Shown: in pieces, positions 12,125 to 24,369 of the stretch | Layout: every line of letters begins with the position of its first letter | Position numbering within the stretch: position 1 is the first letter of the stretch | Source of the DNA: Desmodus rotundus | Lineage: Eukaryota > Chordata > Mammalia > Chiroptera > Phyllostomidae | NCBI RefSeq assembly: GCF_022682495.2 | Contig: NC_071387.1 | Location: forward strand, 195,712,143-195,776,142 | Length of the DNA stretch: 64,000 nt | Direction of reading: 5' to 3' | Program-made: the position numbers and the translations under genes | The notes under the pieces: model-generated | What the model was told of the DNA's origin: nothing | The model's input: the letters and a program-made list of their open reading frames with translations, nothing else | Database searches by the model: none

Positions 12125-12405
12125 GTTGGTGATTATAATAACAGCTCATATTTGTGATATGTGTAAAACCCTAGACTTATGCTAAGTGACTTACATAGAA
12201 TATCTCGTTGAATTTGTACACTATTCTCCTGAAACTGGTGCTGAGAGTTGCCATTCTAATTCCTTTTTGATGGGTGAAAAAGACTGATGTAAAATCATTT
12301 GATTAGGAAAAATCTAAATGGTCGAGGAAGGTTTCAAACCCAATTTATCTGATATCTCTGCTGGTCATAAGCCCGTTTTATGTACACGCTTGCTCTTTAG
12401 CCTAG
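12125..12405 (-). repeat. MIR SINE fragment
   Basis: Reverse-complement MIR landmarks: AATAACAGCTCATATTTG, TAAGTGACTTACATAGAAT, the TTGATGGGTGAAAAAGACTG segment, and GGAAGGTTTCAAACCCAATT. The order is that of MIR on the minus strand. Confidence 0.7.
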
Positions 12406-12549
12406 ACCAATTTTCTTTTGCTTACTTTATATAATTAGCAGATTGGAGAGTTCTACTCTAATTTTACACATCCCGAACTTAACCCATGGGATCAGTTCAT
12501 CAAAATTCTACCTTCAGAAATATTGTCTTAGTAAATGAAATTTGTATTC

Positions 12550-12973
12550 CATTCATGCAGTTATCATGGAAGTCCTATGTCCACCTCTTGCAAATGACCA
12601 AGAGTTCCTGATTCTACCTCCTTCCTACTTCATTTCTATTCTCTCTCAGTCTTCCACTGTCAGATTCCAACTGCTACCGTCTTTGTTTAGCTGCAAAAGG
12701 AATCAATTTCCTCAAACACAAACTAATCCTGTTATTTCATGTAAAATATCCCCACAGTTTTTCTTTTCTATTTAGTAAAATCCAAAATAATAATTTTAGG
12801 CATTTTTGACATATTCCCTTCAACTCTTTTAAGCTCATTTCACCATAGCATTGTGTCCTCTTACATGAATATTCTATTCATGTTGCACTTTTATTTTCAG
12901 GGGCTCTGTAAACACCACAGGCTTTAACTGACTGGAACTTCATCCATCTTTTAGCAAAGTCTCCTTTGGTTGC
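12550..12973 (+). repeat. L2 LINE fragment, split by a solo LTR
   Basis: The CCTACCTTCTTCC-rich text, AAACACAAACTAATCCTG, the AGTAAAATCCAAAATAATA segment and the TTTTCAGGGGCTCTGTAAAC region follow the L2 internal order. The solo LTR at 12974 entered here and duplicated GGTTGC, and the L2-like text resumes at 13803 for a short distance. The 77-residue frame at 12542 lies in the L2. Confidence 0.55.
12968..12973. repeat. 6-bp target-site duplication, left copy (GGTTGC)
   Basis: GGTTGC lies directly before the LTR and again at 13797-13802 directly after it. The length fits class II ERV integration. It differs from the duplication of the other LTR, so the two LTRs came from separate insertions. 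Confidence 0.85.
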
Positions 12974-13796
12974 TGTTGGGAACCGCCCTGCCTGGTTTCA
13001 GAGGCTGTAACCCCCCATGGTTAAGGCTGAGTCAGAGTTGGGACCATAAGCCACTAAGGAGACAAAGCTTATCTCCCTGGCAGGTGTGCCACCTCTGCCC
13101 GCTTCACCCTGCTTGGCCCTGAGCTTGGCCAGTTAGCCAATGATGGGTATGAATTCTCAAGGGAGGATCAACCTAAGACAGGCTCTGGTCACCAGGGATA
13201 AGCTCATAGGGAAGGACTTGGGGAGGCTGTGGAAAAAGGGGGTGATGGACCCTTGCCCCTCAGCTTTGAAATAGCCTGAGTTCTCATTCTGTCTGCAAGA
13301 AGTCTCCTAATCTCTTGGCTGCCTTACTTCCCTTGCCTGACTTCAGCCTGAAACAATGACAGAGGGCAATGCAGTACTGTGCTGGGGGGGGGGGGGGGGG
13401 GGGCGGATTCCCTGGGGAATCAGGCCTAACAAAAATACATACATTCCTGTGAAACCTACTTAATTTGTACCCTCAGCTTAAAAGATAAGGGTCCAGACCT
13501 GAGATGAGTCTGGCGCCTAAAGTTTTATGGCCCTCTAACTAATTGGCTGTAACTCAGAATAAGCCCTCAAAGTTCTCTGTAAATCATGTATTGTTTAACC
13601 CTTACTGGCTGACAATGATTGATGAGCTTTATCTGTATTCCTATGCGAATGAACCTAATAAATCCCATGGAGAGAAAGGCTCTGGGCCCTTCTCCTTTGA
13701 GAGATCAGCCACCTTTCCTCCCCAAGCAGATCATGTCTTGGTAGACTTATTCTTCATCCGTGGTGGACAGGGGTGCTGCGTTAAAGCCCCCCAACA
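12974..13796 (+). mobile_element. second solo LTR of the same class II ERV family
   Basis: It is 823 bp, TGTTGGGAACC...CCCCAACA, collinear with the LTR at 4109-4925 over its whole length and clearly similar by eye. It has a CCAAT box (13137-13141) and AATAAA (13657-13662). The TATA-like block of the first copy is changed to TGTGGAAA here. Its most striking difference is a run of 20 G (13384-13403) where the other copy has GGAAAGGG. The 102-residue frame at 13543-13851 spans its end and is not a gene. Confidence 0.85.
13384..13403 (+). repeat. poly(G)20 tract inside the LTR
   Basis: Twenty consecutive G follow GTGCT. The sister LTR has no such run, so the tract grew after this copy inserted, or is a sequencing or assembly artefact. 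Such a run can form a G-quadruplex. Confidence 0.9.
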
Positions 13797-13849
13797 GGTT
13801 GCTTCCAAATGCACCTCACTCCATGTTCTGCAATTCTTCCCTACGACAT

Positions 13850-16800
13850 AGCTACATGGCATGCTTTGGCTTGGCTTAGACGGAGTGGGGAACTCATCAC
13901 GTGCTCAAGACATGAACTTGTGTCAGTCTGACCCTAGGAAATACAGGAAGTTTTAGTGAGTTTGCATGCATATAACTACACTTAAGGTAAAGAAGACCAA
14001 ATCACAACAGAGTAGATTGCCAGCAACATATCTCCCCAGTTCTCTGCACACAGAGGGTTATTTTCTTTGGATCATTTGTGTTTTGTTGACATAGTGATGC
14101 ATTTCCCATTGCCCGTCTCCTTTTCCTCCACTTCCTCTCTCTTCTCTAGTTTTTCTTATTTTTAATTTGAGTTACCTATTTACATATTAATTATATTTCT
14201 CTTTGATATATACATAGGGAATTTGAAATTCATTGATGAAGGATTTGTGAATGTTGAAGCAGCAACCACCACACACATCAAAGGTCTATATGAAAATAAC
14301 TTATCTGATATCAACTGATTTGAATGTTCTGTGTGAAAATTGAAAAAAAGGATTCTCTGCATGTCCTTCTCTCTTTTTTAGAGATGAGTATGTCAGTGAA
14401 GATGCTTTGTTACCCTCTGATAATACTCTTCAGTTCACTTAGCAGGCTCTATTATGCTTAGCACTATACAAATTAATTATTTAAACTCTATTTTCTATAA
14501 AATAATATAAGAAAGTGATGTCTTTTTATTTGTTTTGCTCTATTTTGTTATAGCTTTTCTACCTCCCTTCCCACTACATTTTAAGATTCTCTCCCATTTA
14601 CTCATTATACTGAACATATGTACTTCAAAAGTCTTAACGGAGAAATGATCATTAAAATGAATTTGTTAATGTTAAGAGGAAGATGTTATATAACAAGCTA
14701 TTATTGCACAAATACCGAATTCAGCTACATTTTGTCTGACTGAAAAAATAAAAAAAGAATCGTCTTCGGACAGTGAGAAACGCTGTCACCCTTTCAAACC
14801 TGCTCTGTCCACGGCAGCTGTCCACGGGGAAGCGTTCCACAACGACTCTTCAACAAAGACTTTGAAACTCTTTCTACACCATCTTCAGAGTTCAGACTGT
14901 GTTAGTAGAGGCGTGGGGAAGTAAGTGTACAGATGGGAAATGCATTTATATGCAAACCTATCATTTTCCCCCCTTTTCATGGCATTAATAAAAATCTCAG
15001 TAAAAGGGACTTTTTGCCAAACGGTAAGCAAATATCTGTTCTTTGAACATTAAATTTAAAATATTAGAATCTATATTTGAAAAGATAGTTTAAATGATTC
15101 AAAATTTGCATACTTTTACACATGATACCTACCCTCACCCCACCTTTGGCACTCAAAGTGACAGTTAAGAATAGGAGCAGGAAATAAGTGCTTGGAATGC
15201 AATTAAATGCAGCATAAATGGATCCTTTTAAAGTATAACAGTTTTAATGGTTACTTAACCTACATCTGACTCCATTTCTCTTACAGAAAATAGGGGTAAT
15301 ATTTATCATTCATAAAACTTTTAATATGTCACTCCATTAATCTCCCATCCCTTGGTGTGACCCTGGGACAGAAAAGCTCTGGATAAAGTACAGGGGCTAT
15401 AAGGCTCGCACTCAATTTTAGATATGGAAACTGATATACCCGAAGGCTTGAACTATTGCTTTTTAAAGCTGTTACCGAAGTCGCAATCTTTCAGAGGCAG
15501 GAACTAAATAACTTGGATTTTTGCCTCACTAAGTTACTTAAAAATATAATAAGTTAGTATAGAAGAACACGCCAAAGCAATCAATATTTTATAATGTGGC
15601 TCGACTGCAATATGGATTTTGAATGGTAACAGTGTTAAAAGCATTGACTTTAATGAAGAACTTAGAAATGGTCTCTTAATAAACTTATTGGGATATGACT
15701 ACTTTTAAACGGCTTTTACTTTGTCCTTGGAATTCATATGATGCATGTGACAGAAGCTTGTTCAGTGTTAACAGAGGATTAGACGAAGGAAATTAATTAA
15801 AGCTTCCTTCTAACATTTTCCCCTTGGGCTGCTCAGTGTGCTGAAGTGGTGTGACGGGGCGCAATCCTTTCTCTAACTCATAAAATAGCTCAATTGGGTT
15901 TAAACACACATTTTTAAAACAAAATGAGACCATCACTTTTGTACTCGTCTCTCTAACCTGACCCCTTCAAGCTACCGCCACCTCTGTGATTTGTAATTAC
16001 CTTTTCGCTTCTAATAAGCGGACAGCCACTAAGAGTGTTCACATATTTCAAAGCCCACTGGGTCACTTTTTGGCCTGTCTTTAATTGAGATGGCAGATTT
16101 AAGTAGGTTAGGGATATTGGTTTAACTAATCTCCTGGATAAATAAGTATCTAAAATGTTTTCCTAGAAAAGAAACCATAGCTATTAGTTATATTCTGAGA
16201 TATTAGATGAGACACAGGTCTATGAACTTTTTACACACTCTTCATACTATAACAATTATAATAGCCATGCCTTTTTAATTTTATATTTTATTTAAAAAGA
16301 GAGTTTTGTATTTAAGTTCTTACAGATTGTGACTTTGTTCTGTTTCTGAAACATTGCTAGAAATCTATTAATTCTTAGATGTTAAACCAAGTATTTAGGA
16401 TAAAATACAAAATAAAGTAATACTCACAAAGAGAAATTTCCTTACTTACAAAACAGAACATTTGACTAAGGCATAGGCATGTGAAAAGTAAATTAAAAAT
16501 TTTAAATTTTATATCAAATTTGACATTTTTAGATAAACAAATATTAAATCCAGAGTTTGTTACTAATTGCAATCAAATAAAAATCTCAAGCTATAAAATC
16601 TTATGATGCATCTAATATTGGGGGAATAATCACTACTGTTCTTCAAGTGGTTGTGCCTGATTTAAACTTTTTTTTTTTATTTTAAATCTATTGTCAACAC
16701 AGTGACATATTTGATCTTTATGACGTGACTTGGACAGCATGTATCTCCCAATGTTTTTCATCTGCTTCTCTTGCAAAACCAGGATGTGGCTCTGCCTTTT

Positions 16801-18960
16801 GTATTCTGTGCTTCTCAGCACAGAAGTCACTGGCAAAGGCTGGGCAAGGTGGCTATGCTTTTAATCCACTCTAAAGCACAGATAGTTCTCAGAGGAGGAT
16901 CTTCTGAGGAACTGATTTTTTTTGTTGTTGTTTTACATGGGATGTAACAAATTTAGAATGTATACAATGGAATTTTAAAGTTATTTTTAAACAATTGTAT
17001 AATTGTTTCCTAAACAGAGAGAATTCTGTTTTCACTAAAATGTGTTTCAATTATTCAATATAAGCTTTGAATCAAACATATTTATATGAGCATTAATAAG
17101 AGTTATCATTTCTAGGTCTATCTCATGCCATAATGTACACAGATATTTCAAGATTCTGAATTTCTGGAAAATATGTGTAACCACGTTAACTGTTATTTAT
17201 GAATTTACATATGCAAAAAGCTTTTGATAATTCATGTAGGAAAATTATTTGACAGCTCACTGATTATATTGTACGTATATTGAATACATTAATGATTATT
17301 CATTAAACAGAATCCTTGGGAAATACAAGTACAGTAATGGGAAGACATATTTAAGTCAATCCTTTGTAAGTAGAAATGAGAACATAGAGGGTGTTAATAG
17401 ATATCAGGTCTATAGTTATAAATATTAAAGTGATTGCGCTAAGGATATAATACCACACTAGCAATTTAGAAATCTTAACAATTAGGGCAAAAGTTATTAC
17501 AATTATTGTGCAGTGTCAGCCTGGGAATACTCTGGAAAGTATATTTGAAACTTTCTTGATGCTAAATGTCACCAGACAAGTTAAGTATACGGATTACCTG
17601 ACCTCTGCCCAAAAGGTCCTCATTCGGTAGATTTTGCTGAAACACAGTTATCTGTTGTTTACTAAACACCCCACAAAACTCTTCAGGAGAGCTTGAAAAT
17701 CACCAAGGCTAAAAGAATTTCCACGACCTTGGAATGCTAAGTGCTCTAATTTTCCTCATTTGTACTCAAAGTTTGTGAAGCGGGTTATAATTGTTATGTA
17801 AATACTTCATCAACACTTGATCATCTGATCCTAGATGTGGCTGACAGCTGTGTGAACTATTTGATATATATGTTTCACATATTATTTGGATATAAGGATA
17901 TACATGCATTCTCAAACTTAATGTGAGTAAGGATTACTTAGAAAAATGCTGTAAGGACTATCTATTGAGAAATCCCACTGTAAAGAAGGATAAATTAATA
18001 TCACAGTAACTGCTAGGAACCACCTCTTACTAGAATGCCCACGTACATCTAGGCAAACACTGTGGTAATACCTCTGCATTTGGGGCTTCCTATCAGCTGT
18101 CAATCTACCTGAATTTTACTATAAATTATGTCCTTGAAAATCATAGGACACTATTTTTATTAACTGCTTGATTTTGAGGTTCATTCCATTGAAAATATCT
18201 GAAGGACAGAACTTCTCGTGATTTAATTAAAACAAAATTTTTATTTTGTGATTGAGGTAACTATTTAATGTCCAAGCAAAAAATAAAATTTTGCAATTGT
18301 AATTACTCTATTTACCTAAGCATCAGAAACTCCACAAAATAACTGAGATTATGTTTTTTTACAAAAAATCTTGAAATTTTGCAATTTAGATTTTTAATCG
18401 GTAAAATACAATTTTCATTACTATATACAACAAGGCAGAGAATTTAAATTCATTTGAGAATTAAAATGTTTTCAACCCTTTTCATAATTAAATGTTTTGA
18501 ATATGTTTTTGGATAGTTGAATTACTATGCTTCTCACTAATGATTTGAGAAAACTTTGCATGGATGTGTTATCATATTTCTAAAATTCATAAATATTGCA
18601 TTTGCAGGATTTTTTTCTTAAACTGTAGCTATCATCTTAATTGTCACAAACCTGAAAAACACATTTTACTTGGTCAGGATTAGCAGGATTCGTCCAAAAT
18701 TTAAATGTGTCTGACTTGCAGAAGAATGAAATTGTCAATCTTACAGTGATTAAAATAATGGATAAATAGAAGTTAATCTTGTAAAGAGTAATTTTTATAT
18801 AGGTGTAAAATTAAGTAAACTTTGTCAATGTGATCAGTTTCATTTTTTTAATTTCAGAAAACATAGTCCAATTTGAGAAAGAAAAATAACACTGGCTTTC
18901 TCATGCATGATGTTGTTACTGCAATGCAATCCTATACTATACTAACAATTTGGATAAGCA
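13850..18960. other. long repeat-poor stretch, candidate conserved non-coding DNA
   Basis: Over about 5 kb I recognise no L1, SINE, LTR or DNA transposon, which is unusual in this window. The part 14740-14960 has about eight CpG in 160 bases and ends in a strong splice-donor-like GGGGAA/GTAAGT (14921). The part 15960-16100 contains TGTAATTACC and TTTAATTGAGATGG, which are homeodomain-type motifs. No protein-coding frame is credible. Frames at 14180, 16375, 16633 and 17918 are short and AT-rich. Confidence 0.4.
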
Positions 18961-18995
18961 GGGTCTGTGTGAGACAGAACATGCATGTGCTTGCA

Positions 18996-19021
18996 TACAC
19001 ACACACACACACACACGCGCG
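18996..19021. repeat. (CA)n microsatellite ending in CGCGCG
   Basis: About ten AC units are followed by GCGCGC. This is a simple repeat, likely variable between individuals. Confidence 0.9.
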
Positions 19022-19342
19022 CCTTTTAGTTAGAATACCAGTATTTTAAACTTAGTTAAATTTGCCTGTGTGAACAAGTTCTTACTTCTATTTTGATCAC
19101 TGAGCATTATTAATTCACCTATGTTACTGATCATCTATTTCTTATTTTCTAGATAATTATTTTAAACAGAAGTCATGTTCCTTCTTTTCAGGTTGCTTTT
19201 TCTCATCGATATCATGTATAGAAATTAAATATTTTAATAACAAGAATGGGAAAGATTCCACAGTCTAACCATACTTTTGGAGAGTCAATTTACATCTTTG
19301 TCCTGGCATCAAAATGACAGCATCGTAAGATTTTTGTAATTA

Positions 19343-20827
19343 ATTTTTATTGTTATTCAATTACAGTTGTGTGCCTTTTCTCCCCATCCCTCCATCCTAC
19401 CACAGCTGGACCCACCTCCCTCCCCCACCTCCACCCTCCCCCTTGATTTGGTCCATGTGTCCTTTATATTAGTTCCTGTAATCCCCTCTCCTCACTGTCC
19501 CCTCCCCACTCCCCCACTGGCTATTGTTAGATTGTTCTTAACTTCAGTGTCTCTGGTTATATTTTGATTGCTTTTTTCTTCTGTTGATTATGTTCCAGTT
19601 AAAGGTGAGATCATATGGTATTTGTCCCTCACCTCCTGGCTTATTTAACTTAGCATAATGCTCTCCAGTTCCATCCATGCTGTTGCAAAGGGTAGAAGCT
19701 CCTTCTTTCTCTCTGCTGTGTAGAATTCCATTGTGTAAATATACCATAGTTTTTGGATCCACTCATTTGCTGATGGGCACTTAGGTTGCTTCTAGTACTT
19801 GACTACTGTAAATTGTGCTGCTATGAACATTGGGGTGCACAGGTTCTTTTGGATTGGTGTTTCAGGGTTCTTAGGGTATAATCCCAGCAGTGGAATTACT
19901 GGGTCAAAGGGCAGTTCCATTTCAGTTTTCTGAGGAAATTCCATACTGTTTTCCACAGTGGCTGCACCAGTCTGCATTCCCACCAACAGTGCACTAGGGT
20001 TCCCTTTACTCCGAATCCTCTCCAACATTTGTTTGTGGATTTGTTTATGTTGACCACTCTGACTGGTGTGAGATGGTACCTCATTGTGGTTTTAATTTGT
20101 ATCTCTCTGATGACTAGTGATGCTGAGCATCTTTTCATATGTCTCTGGGCCTTCTGTATGTCTTCCTTGGAGAAGTGTCTGTTCTAGTCCTTTGCCCATT
20201 TTTTAATTGGCTTGTTTGTCTTCCTGGAGTGGAGTCATGTGAGTTCTTTATATATTTTGGAGATCAGGCCCTTGTCTGAGGTATCATTGGCAAATATGTT
20301 TTCCCATAGTGTTGGTTCTCTTTGTATTTTAATGCTGTTTTCTTTAGCCATGCGGAAGCTTTTTATTTTGATGAGGTCCCATTTGTTTATTCTTTCCTTT
20401 ATGACCCTTGCTTTAGGGAATGTATCTGTGAGGATGTTGCTGCATGGAATGTCTGAGATTTTCCTGCCAATGTTTTCCTCTAGGACTTTTATGGTGTTAC
20501 AACTTATATTTAAGTCTTTTATCCATCTTGAATTTATTTTTGTGTATGGTGTAAGTTGGTGGTCGAGTTTCATTTGTTTGCACGTAGCTGTCCAGATCTC
20601 CCAACACCATTTGTTGAAGAGGCTGTTTTTGCTCCATTGTATGCTTCTACCTCCTTTATCAAATATTAATTGACCATAAAGACTTGGGTGTATTTCTGGG
20701 CTCTCTGTTCTGTTCCATTGGTCTATGTGTCTGTTCTTATGCCAGTACCAGGCTATTTTGATTACAGTGGCCTTGTAATAATGTTTGATATCAGGTATTG
20801 TGATCCCTCCTACTTTGTTCTTTCTCA
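19343..20827 (-). mobile_element. 5'-truncated L1, minus orientation, left arm of a head-to-head pair
   Basis: The 3' UTR lies at 19343-19600 (with a TTTTTATTGTTATTCAATTA end) and the ORF2 C terminus follows to 20827. The text is close to a young L1 consensus with few changes. It abuts a plus-strand L1 3' end at 20828. Both contain the terminal 0.5 kb of L1, so they are not the two parts of one 5'-inverted insertion. Confidence 0.85.
19790..20827 (-). pseudogene. L1 ORF2 C-terminal remnant, frameshifted
   Basis: ORF2p is the endonuclease and reverse transcriptase that copies L1 RNA at a nicked target. Here only the part downstream of the reverse transcriptase core survives. The longest frame (20235-20849, 204 residues) includes [20 protein letters not shown], then DQWNRTE and [17 protein letters not shown], typical of the L1 post-RT region. 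After residue 200 the reading shifts to other frames at 19896-20138 ([17 protein letters not shown], normally the cysteine-rich C-terminal segment) and 19792-20028. No start, no RT motif and at least two frameshifts make it a dead copy. Confidence 0.8.
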
Positions 20828-21360
20828 GAAGAACCAATGTATACCCCAATGTTCACAGCAGCACAATTTAAAATAGTAAAGTGTTAGAAGCAACCTAAGT
20901 GCCCATTTGTAAGTGAGTGGATCAAAAAACTATGATACATTTACACAATGGAATACTCTGAAGCAGAAAGAAAGAAGGAGCTCCTACCCTTCCTGAAAGC
21001 ATGAATGGAACTAGAGAGCATTATCTTAAGTGAAAAAAGCCAGACAATAAAAGACAAATGCTATATGATCTCACCTTTAACTGGAACCTAATCAACAAAA
21101 TAAACAATCGAGTAAAATATAACCAGAGACACAGAAATAAAGAATAAACTGACAGAAACCAGAGGGAAGTGGGAGAGGGATAATGGGGGAAAGTAGGGGA
21201 AAGTCCATCAAGGAACATGTATAAAGGAGGCATGGACAATGCCAAAGAAGGTACGTTCTAAAGTAGGAGTGTGAGATGGGTGGGGCAGGGGGGATGGTGG
21301 GGCAAAAATGGAGACAACTGTACTTGAACAATAAAAAATAAATAAATGAATAAATAAAAA
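20828..21360 (+). mobile_element. 5'-truncated L1 3' end, right arm of a head-to-head pair
   Basis: It starts within the last part of ORF2 (AATGTTCACAGCAGCACAAT at 20850), passes CATTTACACAATGGAATACT and the 3' UTR, and ends in an A-rich tail, AATAAAAAATAAATAAATG to 21360. The 3' UTR differs from that of the left arm, suggesting a different subfamily. Confidence 0.8.
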
Positions 21361-21594
21361 GAAAGCCATGTTTTGATCAAGAATGCTATTGTCAACATAC
21401 TATATAGATTGTTTTATAGCAGATATTATTTTGCCAAGTTTCAAAAGTCAAATGTTAAATTTTGGGTCTCATTTTTCTCATGTAGTTGTTTCTCCTCATC
21501 CTGGAGAATTTGGTGGCTTGTATATTTGAGACACCACCATATAACCACTACTGTTTTGACTGTGAAAGAACACTTGTGTCCTTAAGATGCATAG

Positions 21595-23316
21595 CTAAAT
21601 GGAAGCATACATTGTGTTTATGGATTGGAAGAATTAACATCATTAAAATGTCTATGCTACCACAAAGAATCTATATATTCAACACAATTATTATTAAAAT
21701 ACCAAGGGCATACTTCACAGATCTAGAACAAATAATTTAAAAGATTATGCGGAACCTACAAAGATCCCAAATAGCATCAGCAATCTTGAGAAAGAAGAAC
21801 AAAGTAGGAGTCATCACAATACCCGATAACAAGCTATAATACAATGCCACTGTAATCAAAACAGTCTTATTGGGGTAAGAACAGACATATTAATCAATGG
21901 ATCAGAACAGAGAAACCAGAAATAAACCCAAATCTCTATGGTCAATCAATATTTGACAAAGAGGACATGAGCAGTCAGTGGAGTAAAGATAGCCTCTTCG
22001 ATAAATGGTATTTGGAGAATAGGACTTGTACATGCAAAAAAATAAATGAAACAAAGCCACCAACTTACATCGTATATGAGAATAAGTTCAAAATGGATAA
22101 AAGAGTTAAATATGAGTTGTGACACCAACAATCCTAGAGGAAAACATAGGCAGGATATTTTCAGATATCACATGTAGCAATATTGTTGCCAATATATTCC
22201 TAGGGCAAGGGAAAAAAAGGAAAAAAATAAACAAATAGGACAATATCAAACTAAAAAGTGTCTGCACAGCTAAAGAAACTATCATCAAAATAAAAAGGTA
22301 ACTAATTGTATGGGAGAACATATTTGCCAATGATACCTCAGACAAGGGTTTGATCTCCAAAATACGTAAAGAACTCACATGACTCAACACCAAAGAAACA
22401 ATTCAATTAAAAATGAGCAAAGGACCTGAATAGATTCTTCTCTGAGGAGGATGTACAGATGTCTCATAGACACATGAAAAGATGCTCAGCATCACTAGCC
22501 ATCAAAGAGATGTAAATTAAAGCCACAATGAGACATCATCTCACACCTGTTAGAATGTCCATCATTAATAAATCAACAAACAACAAATGCTGGAGAAGAT
22601 GCAGAGAAAAGGTACCCTAGTGCACTGGTGGAGGGAACAGACTGGTGCAGCCACTGTGGAAAACAGTATGGGATCTCCTCAACAAACTCAAAATGGAACA
22701 GCTTTTTGGCCCAGCAATTCATTACTGGGAATCTACCCTGAAGATCCTGAATCACCTATTCCATAGAACTATGAATCGTTATATCCAAAGCAGCACTATT
22801 TACAGTAGCTAAGTGTCAGAAACAGATTAAGTGCCCGTCGGCAAATGAGGGGATCAAAAAACCGTGGCACATTTACAGAATGGAATACTATGCAGTGGAC
22901 AGAAAGAAGGAACTCCTACATTTTTCGACAGCATGGATGAAACTGGAGAATGTTATGCCAAATGAAATAAATTTGTAGATGGAAGACAAATACCATAGGA
23001 TCTCACTCATAAGAGGAATCCTATGAACAAAATAAACAAACAAAATAGAACCATAGGCATGTAAACATGGAACAGACTGAAAATGACAAAAGGGAACATG
23101 GAGGAGGATAATGGTGGGAAGAAGGGGAAGGGACTAGTCAAAGAACATTGATGAAGGACCCATGGGCATGGACAACAGTGTGGAGATGGGCTATGGGAGA
23201 GGTGAGGTGGGATGGGTGGAAGAGAGCAAAGGCAGAAAATTAGGACAACAGTAATTGAATAACAATAAAAATGATTTAAAATAATAATAAAGGAGAAAAG
23301 AAAGTAAAAAAAAAAA
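21595..23316 (+). mobile_element. 5'-truncated L1 with poly(A) tail
   Basis: The element begins at ORF2 (GGATTGGAAGAATTAACATC, 21623) and runs in order through AGAACAAAGTAGGAGTCATC, GGATCAGAACAGAG, ATGGGAGAACATATTTGCC, GTGCACTGGTGGAGGG-like and the 3' UTR to an 11-A tail at 23306-23316. No long plus-strand frame remains because of many stops. Frames reported on the minus strand in 21946-22755 are antisense. Confidence 0.85.
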
Positions 23317-23813
23317 GACAGTGCAAGACTAGATCATAACCTCCCACAAATCCACTGGATATCACACATTTAAGTTGGATACATTTTGCAGCTTCTTCAG
23401 TTATATTGTTGATTTCCAGTGCTGCTTTATTTGCTTATTTTAACATGTCTTGTGTTGTTTATATCTTTTTCAGCTCTTTGTTAATCTGCACATAGTAACT
23501 ATGATTGAAAAATCTGGAAAAAGGCCGCAACCTATTGTAGCTGCTGTGAGTTTCCCAAATTTCTGAAACAAAAAAGCCATACACCAGCTAGTCACTCTGT
23601 CCATTACAATCTTGATGGCTCCTGAGTATTTTTCTACCATGGCTTGTGAACTAGAGAAACATTAGATTCTACCAGTGGTGTGTCTTCTTCTTAGCAAGTT
23701 CAAGTACCACTTCATGAGTTATTATCACTCTCATACCCAAGTGAGAGAAGTCCCACCCAGACTGACCAAGCCTTGAACTCCAGACCCAAGTGGGGAGGGA
23801 AGCCATGAAAATA

Positions 23814-24367
23814 ATTGGGTTGGCCAAGAAGCCCATTTAGGTTTTTCCATAAATTAGAAAATACACTTTCCATTTTCACCTATACCTTTATTAATTTGGA
23901 TGTTTTGAGTATATCAGATATCTCCCACTATTGGCTTGTAGTGGGTAGAGGCCAGGGGGGCTGCTAGACATCTCTCAATGCTCAAGACAGCCCCACAGCA
24001 AAGAATCATTTGGCCAAAACATCAATAGACCAAGAAACTTCACAAACCACTTTGGACACATTCAGTCAGTCACAGCACCTTCTCTATACACTGCAGAAAT
24101 CTTTTCTTTTGTATTTCAGTCGCATTTTTACCTTTCTTGAAATAATAATGTATAATACATTGAAAATGCTGTGTATTTTATTCCCTCTTCAATATTAAAA
24201 TGGCTGCACAGAAATTCACCCATTTTGATGTTTTATTTTTTTAAATGAACACTGATATGATAGCTGTCACAATACAATCTAACAAAATTGTTCTGAGAAG
24301 TTAAAGAAAGCTAAGCACTCCTGAAGCCATAGTATAGGGGAATAAAGAAGCTTTTTGGCCAACCCAG
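23814..24367. mobile_element. non-autonomous mariner with an embedded MER5A piece
   Basis: The left end, ATTGGGTTGGCCAAGAAGC, is the inverted repeat of the right end, GCTTTTTGGCCAACCCAG. TA lies outside both ends (23812-23813 and 24368-24369). This matches the GGGTTGGCCAAAAAG-type mariner ends well known in laurasiatherian mammals. No transposase frame is left. A MER5A-like segment lies at about 23936-24012. Confidence 0.8.
23936..24012 (+). repeat. MER5A-like (hAT-Charlie) segment within the mariner
   Basis: TAGTGGGTAGAGGCCAGG, then GGGCTGCTAGACATC, CAAGACAGCCCCACAGCAA and TTTGGCCAAAACATCAATAG follow the order of the MER5A consensus as I remember it. A minus-strand MER5A at 58262-58430 shows the same text in reverse complement, which supports the identification within this window. 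Confidence 0.6.
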
Positions 24368-24369
24368 TA

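Noticed and set aside
4109..13796. A single ERV provirus bounded by the two LTRs
   Set aside because: Each LTR has its own, different 6-bp duplication, and the sequence between holds L1, L2, MIR and mariner pieces, with no retroviral genes.
20212..20673. 153-residue plus-strand ORF
   Set aside because: It is the antisense of L1 ORF2; hydrophobic text comes from reading reverse-complement L1.
19343..21360. 5'-inverted single L1 insertion (twin priming)
   Set aside because: Both arms contain the same terminal 0.5 kb of L1, which cannot come from one RNA copied by twin priming; two insertions are more likely.
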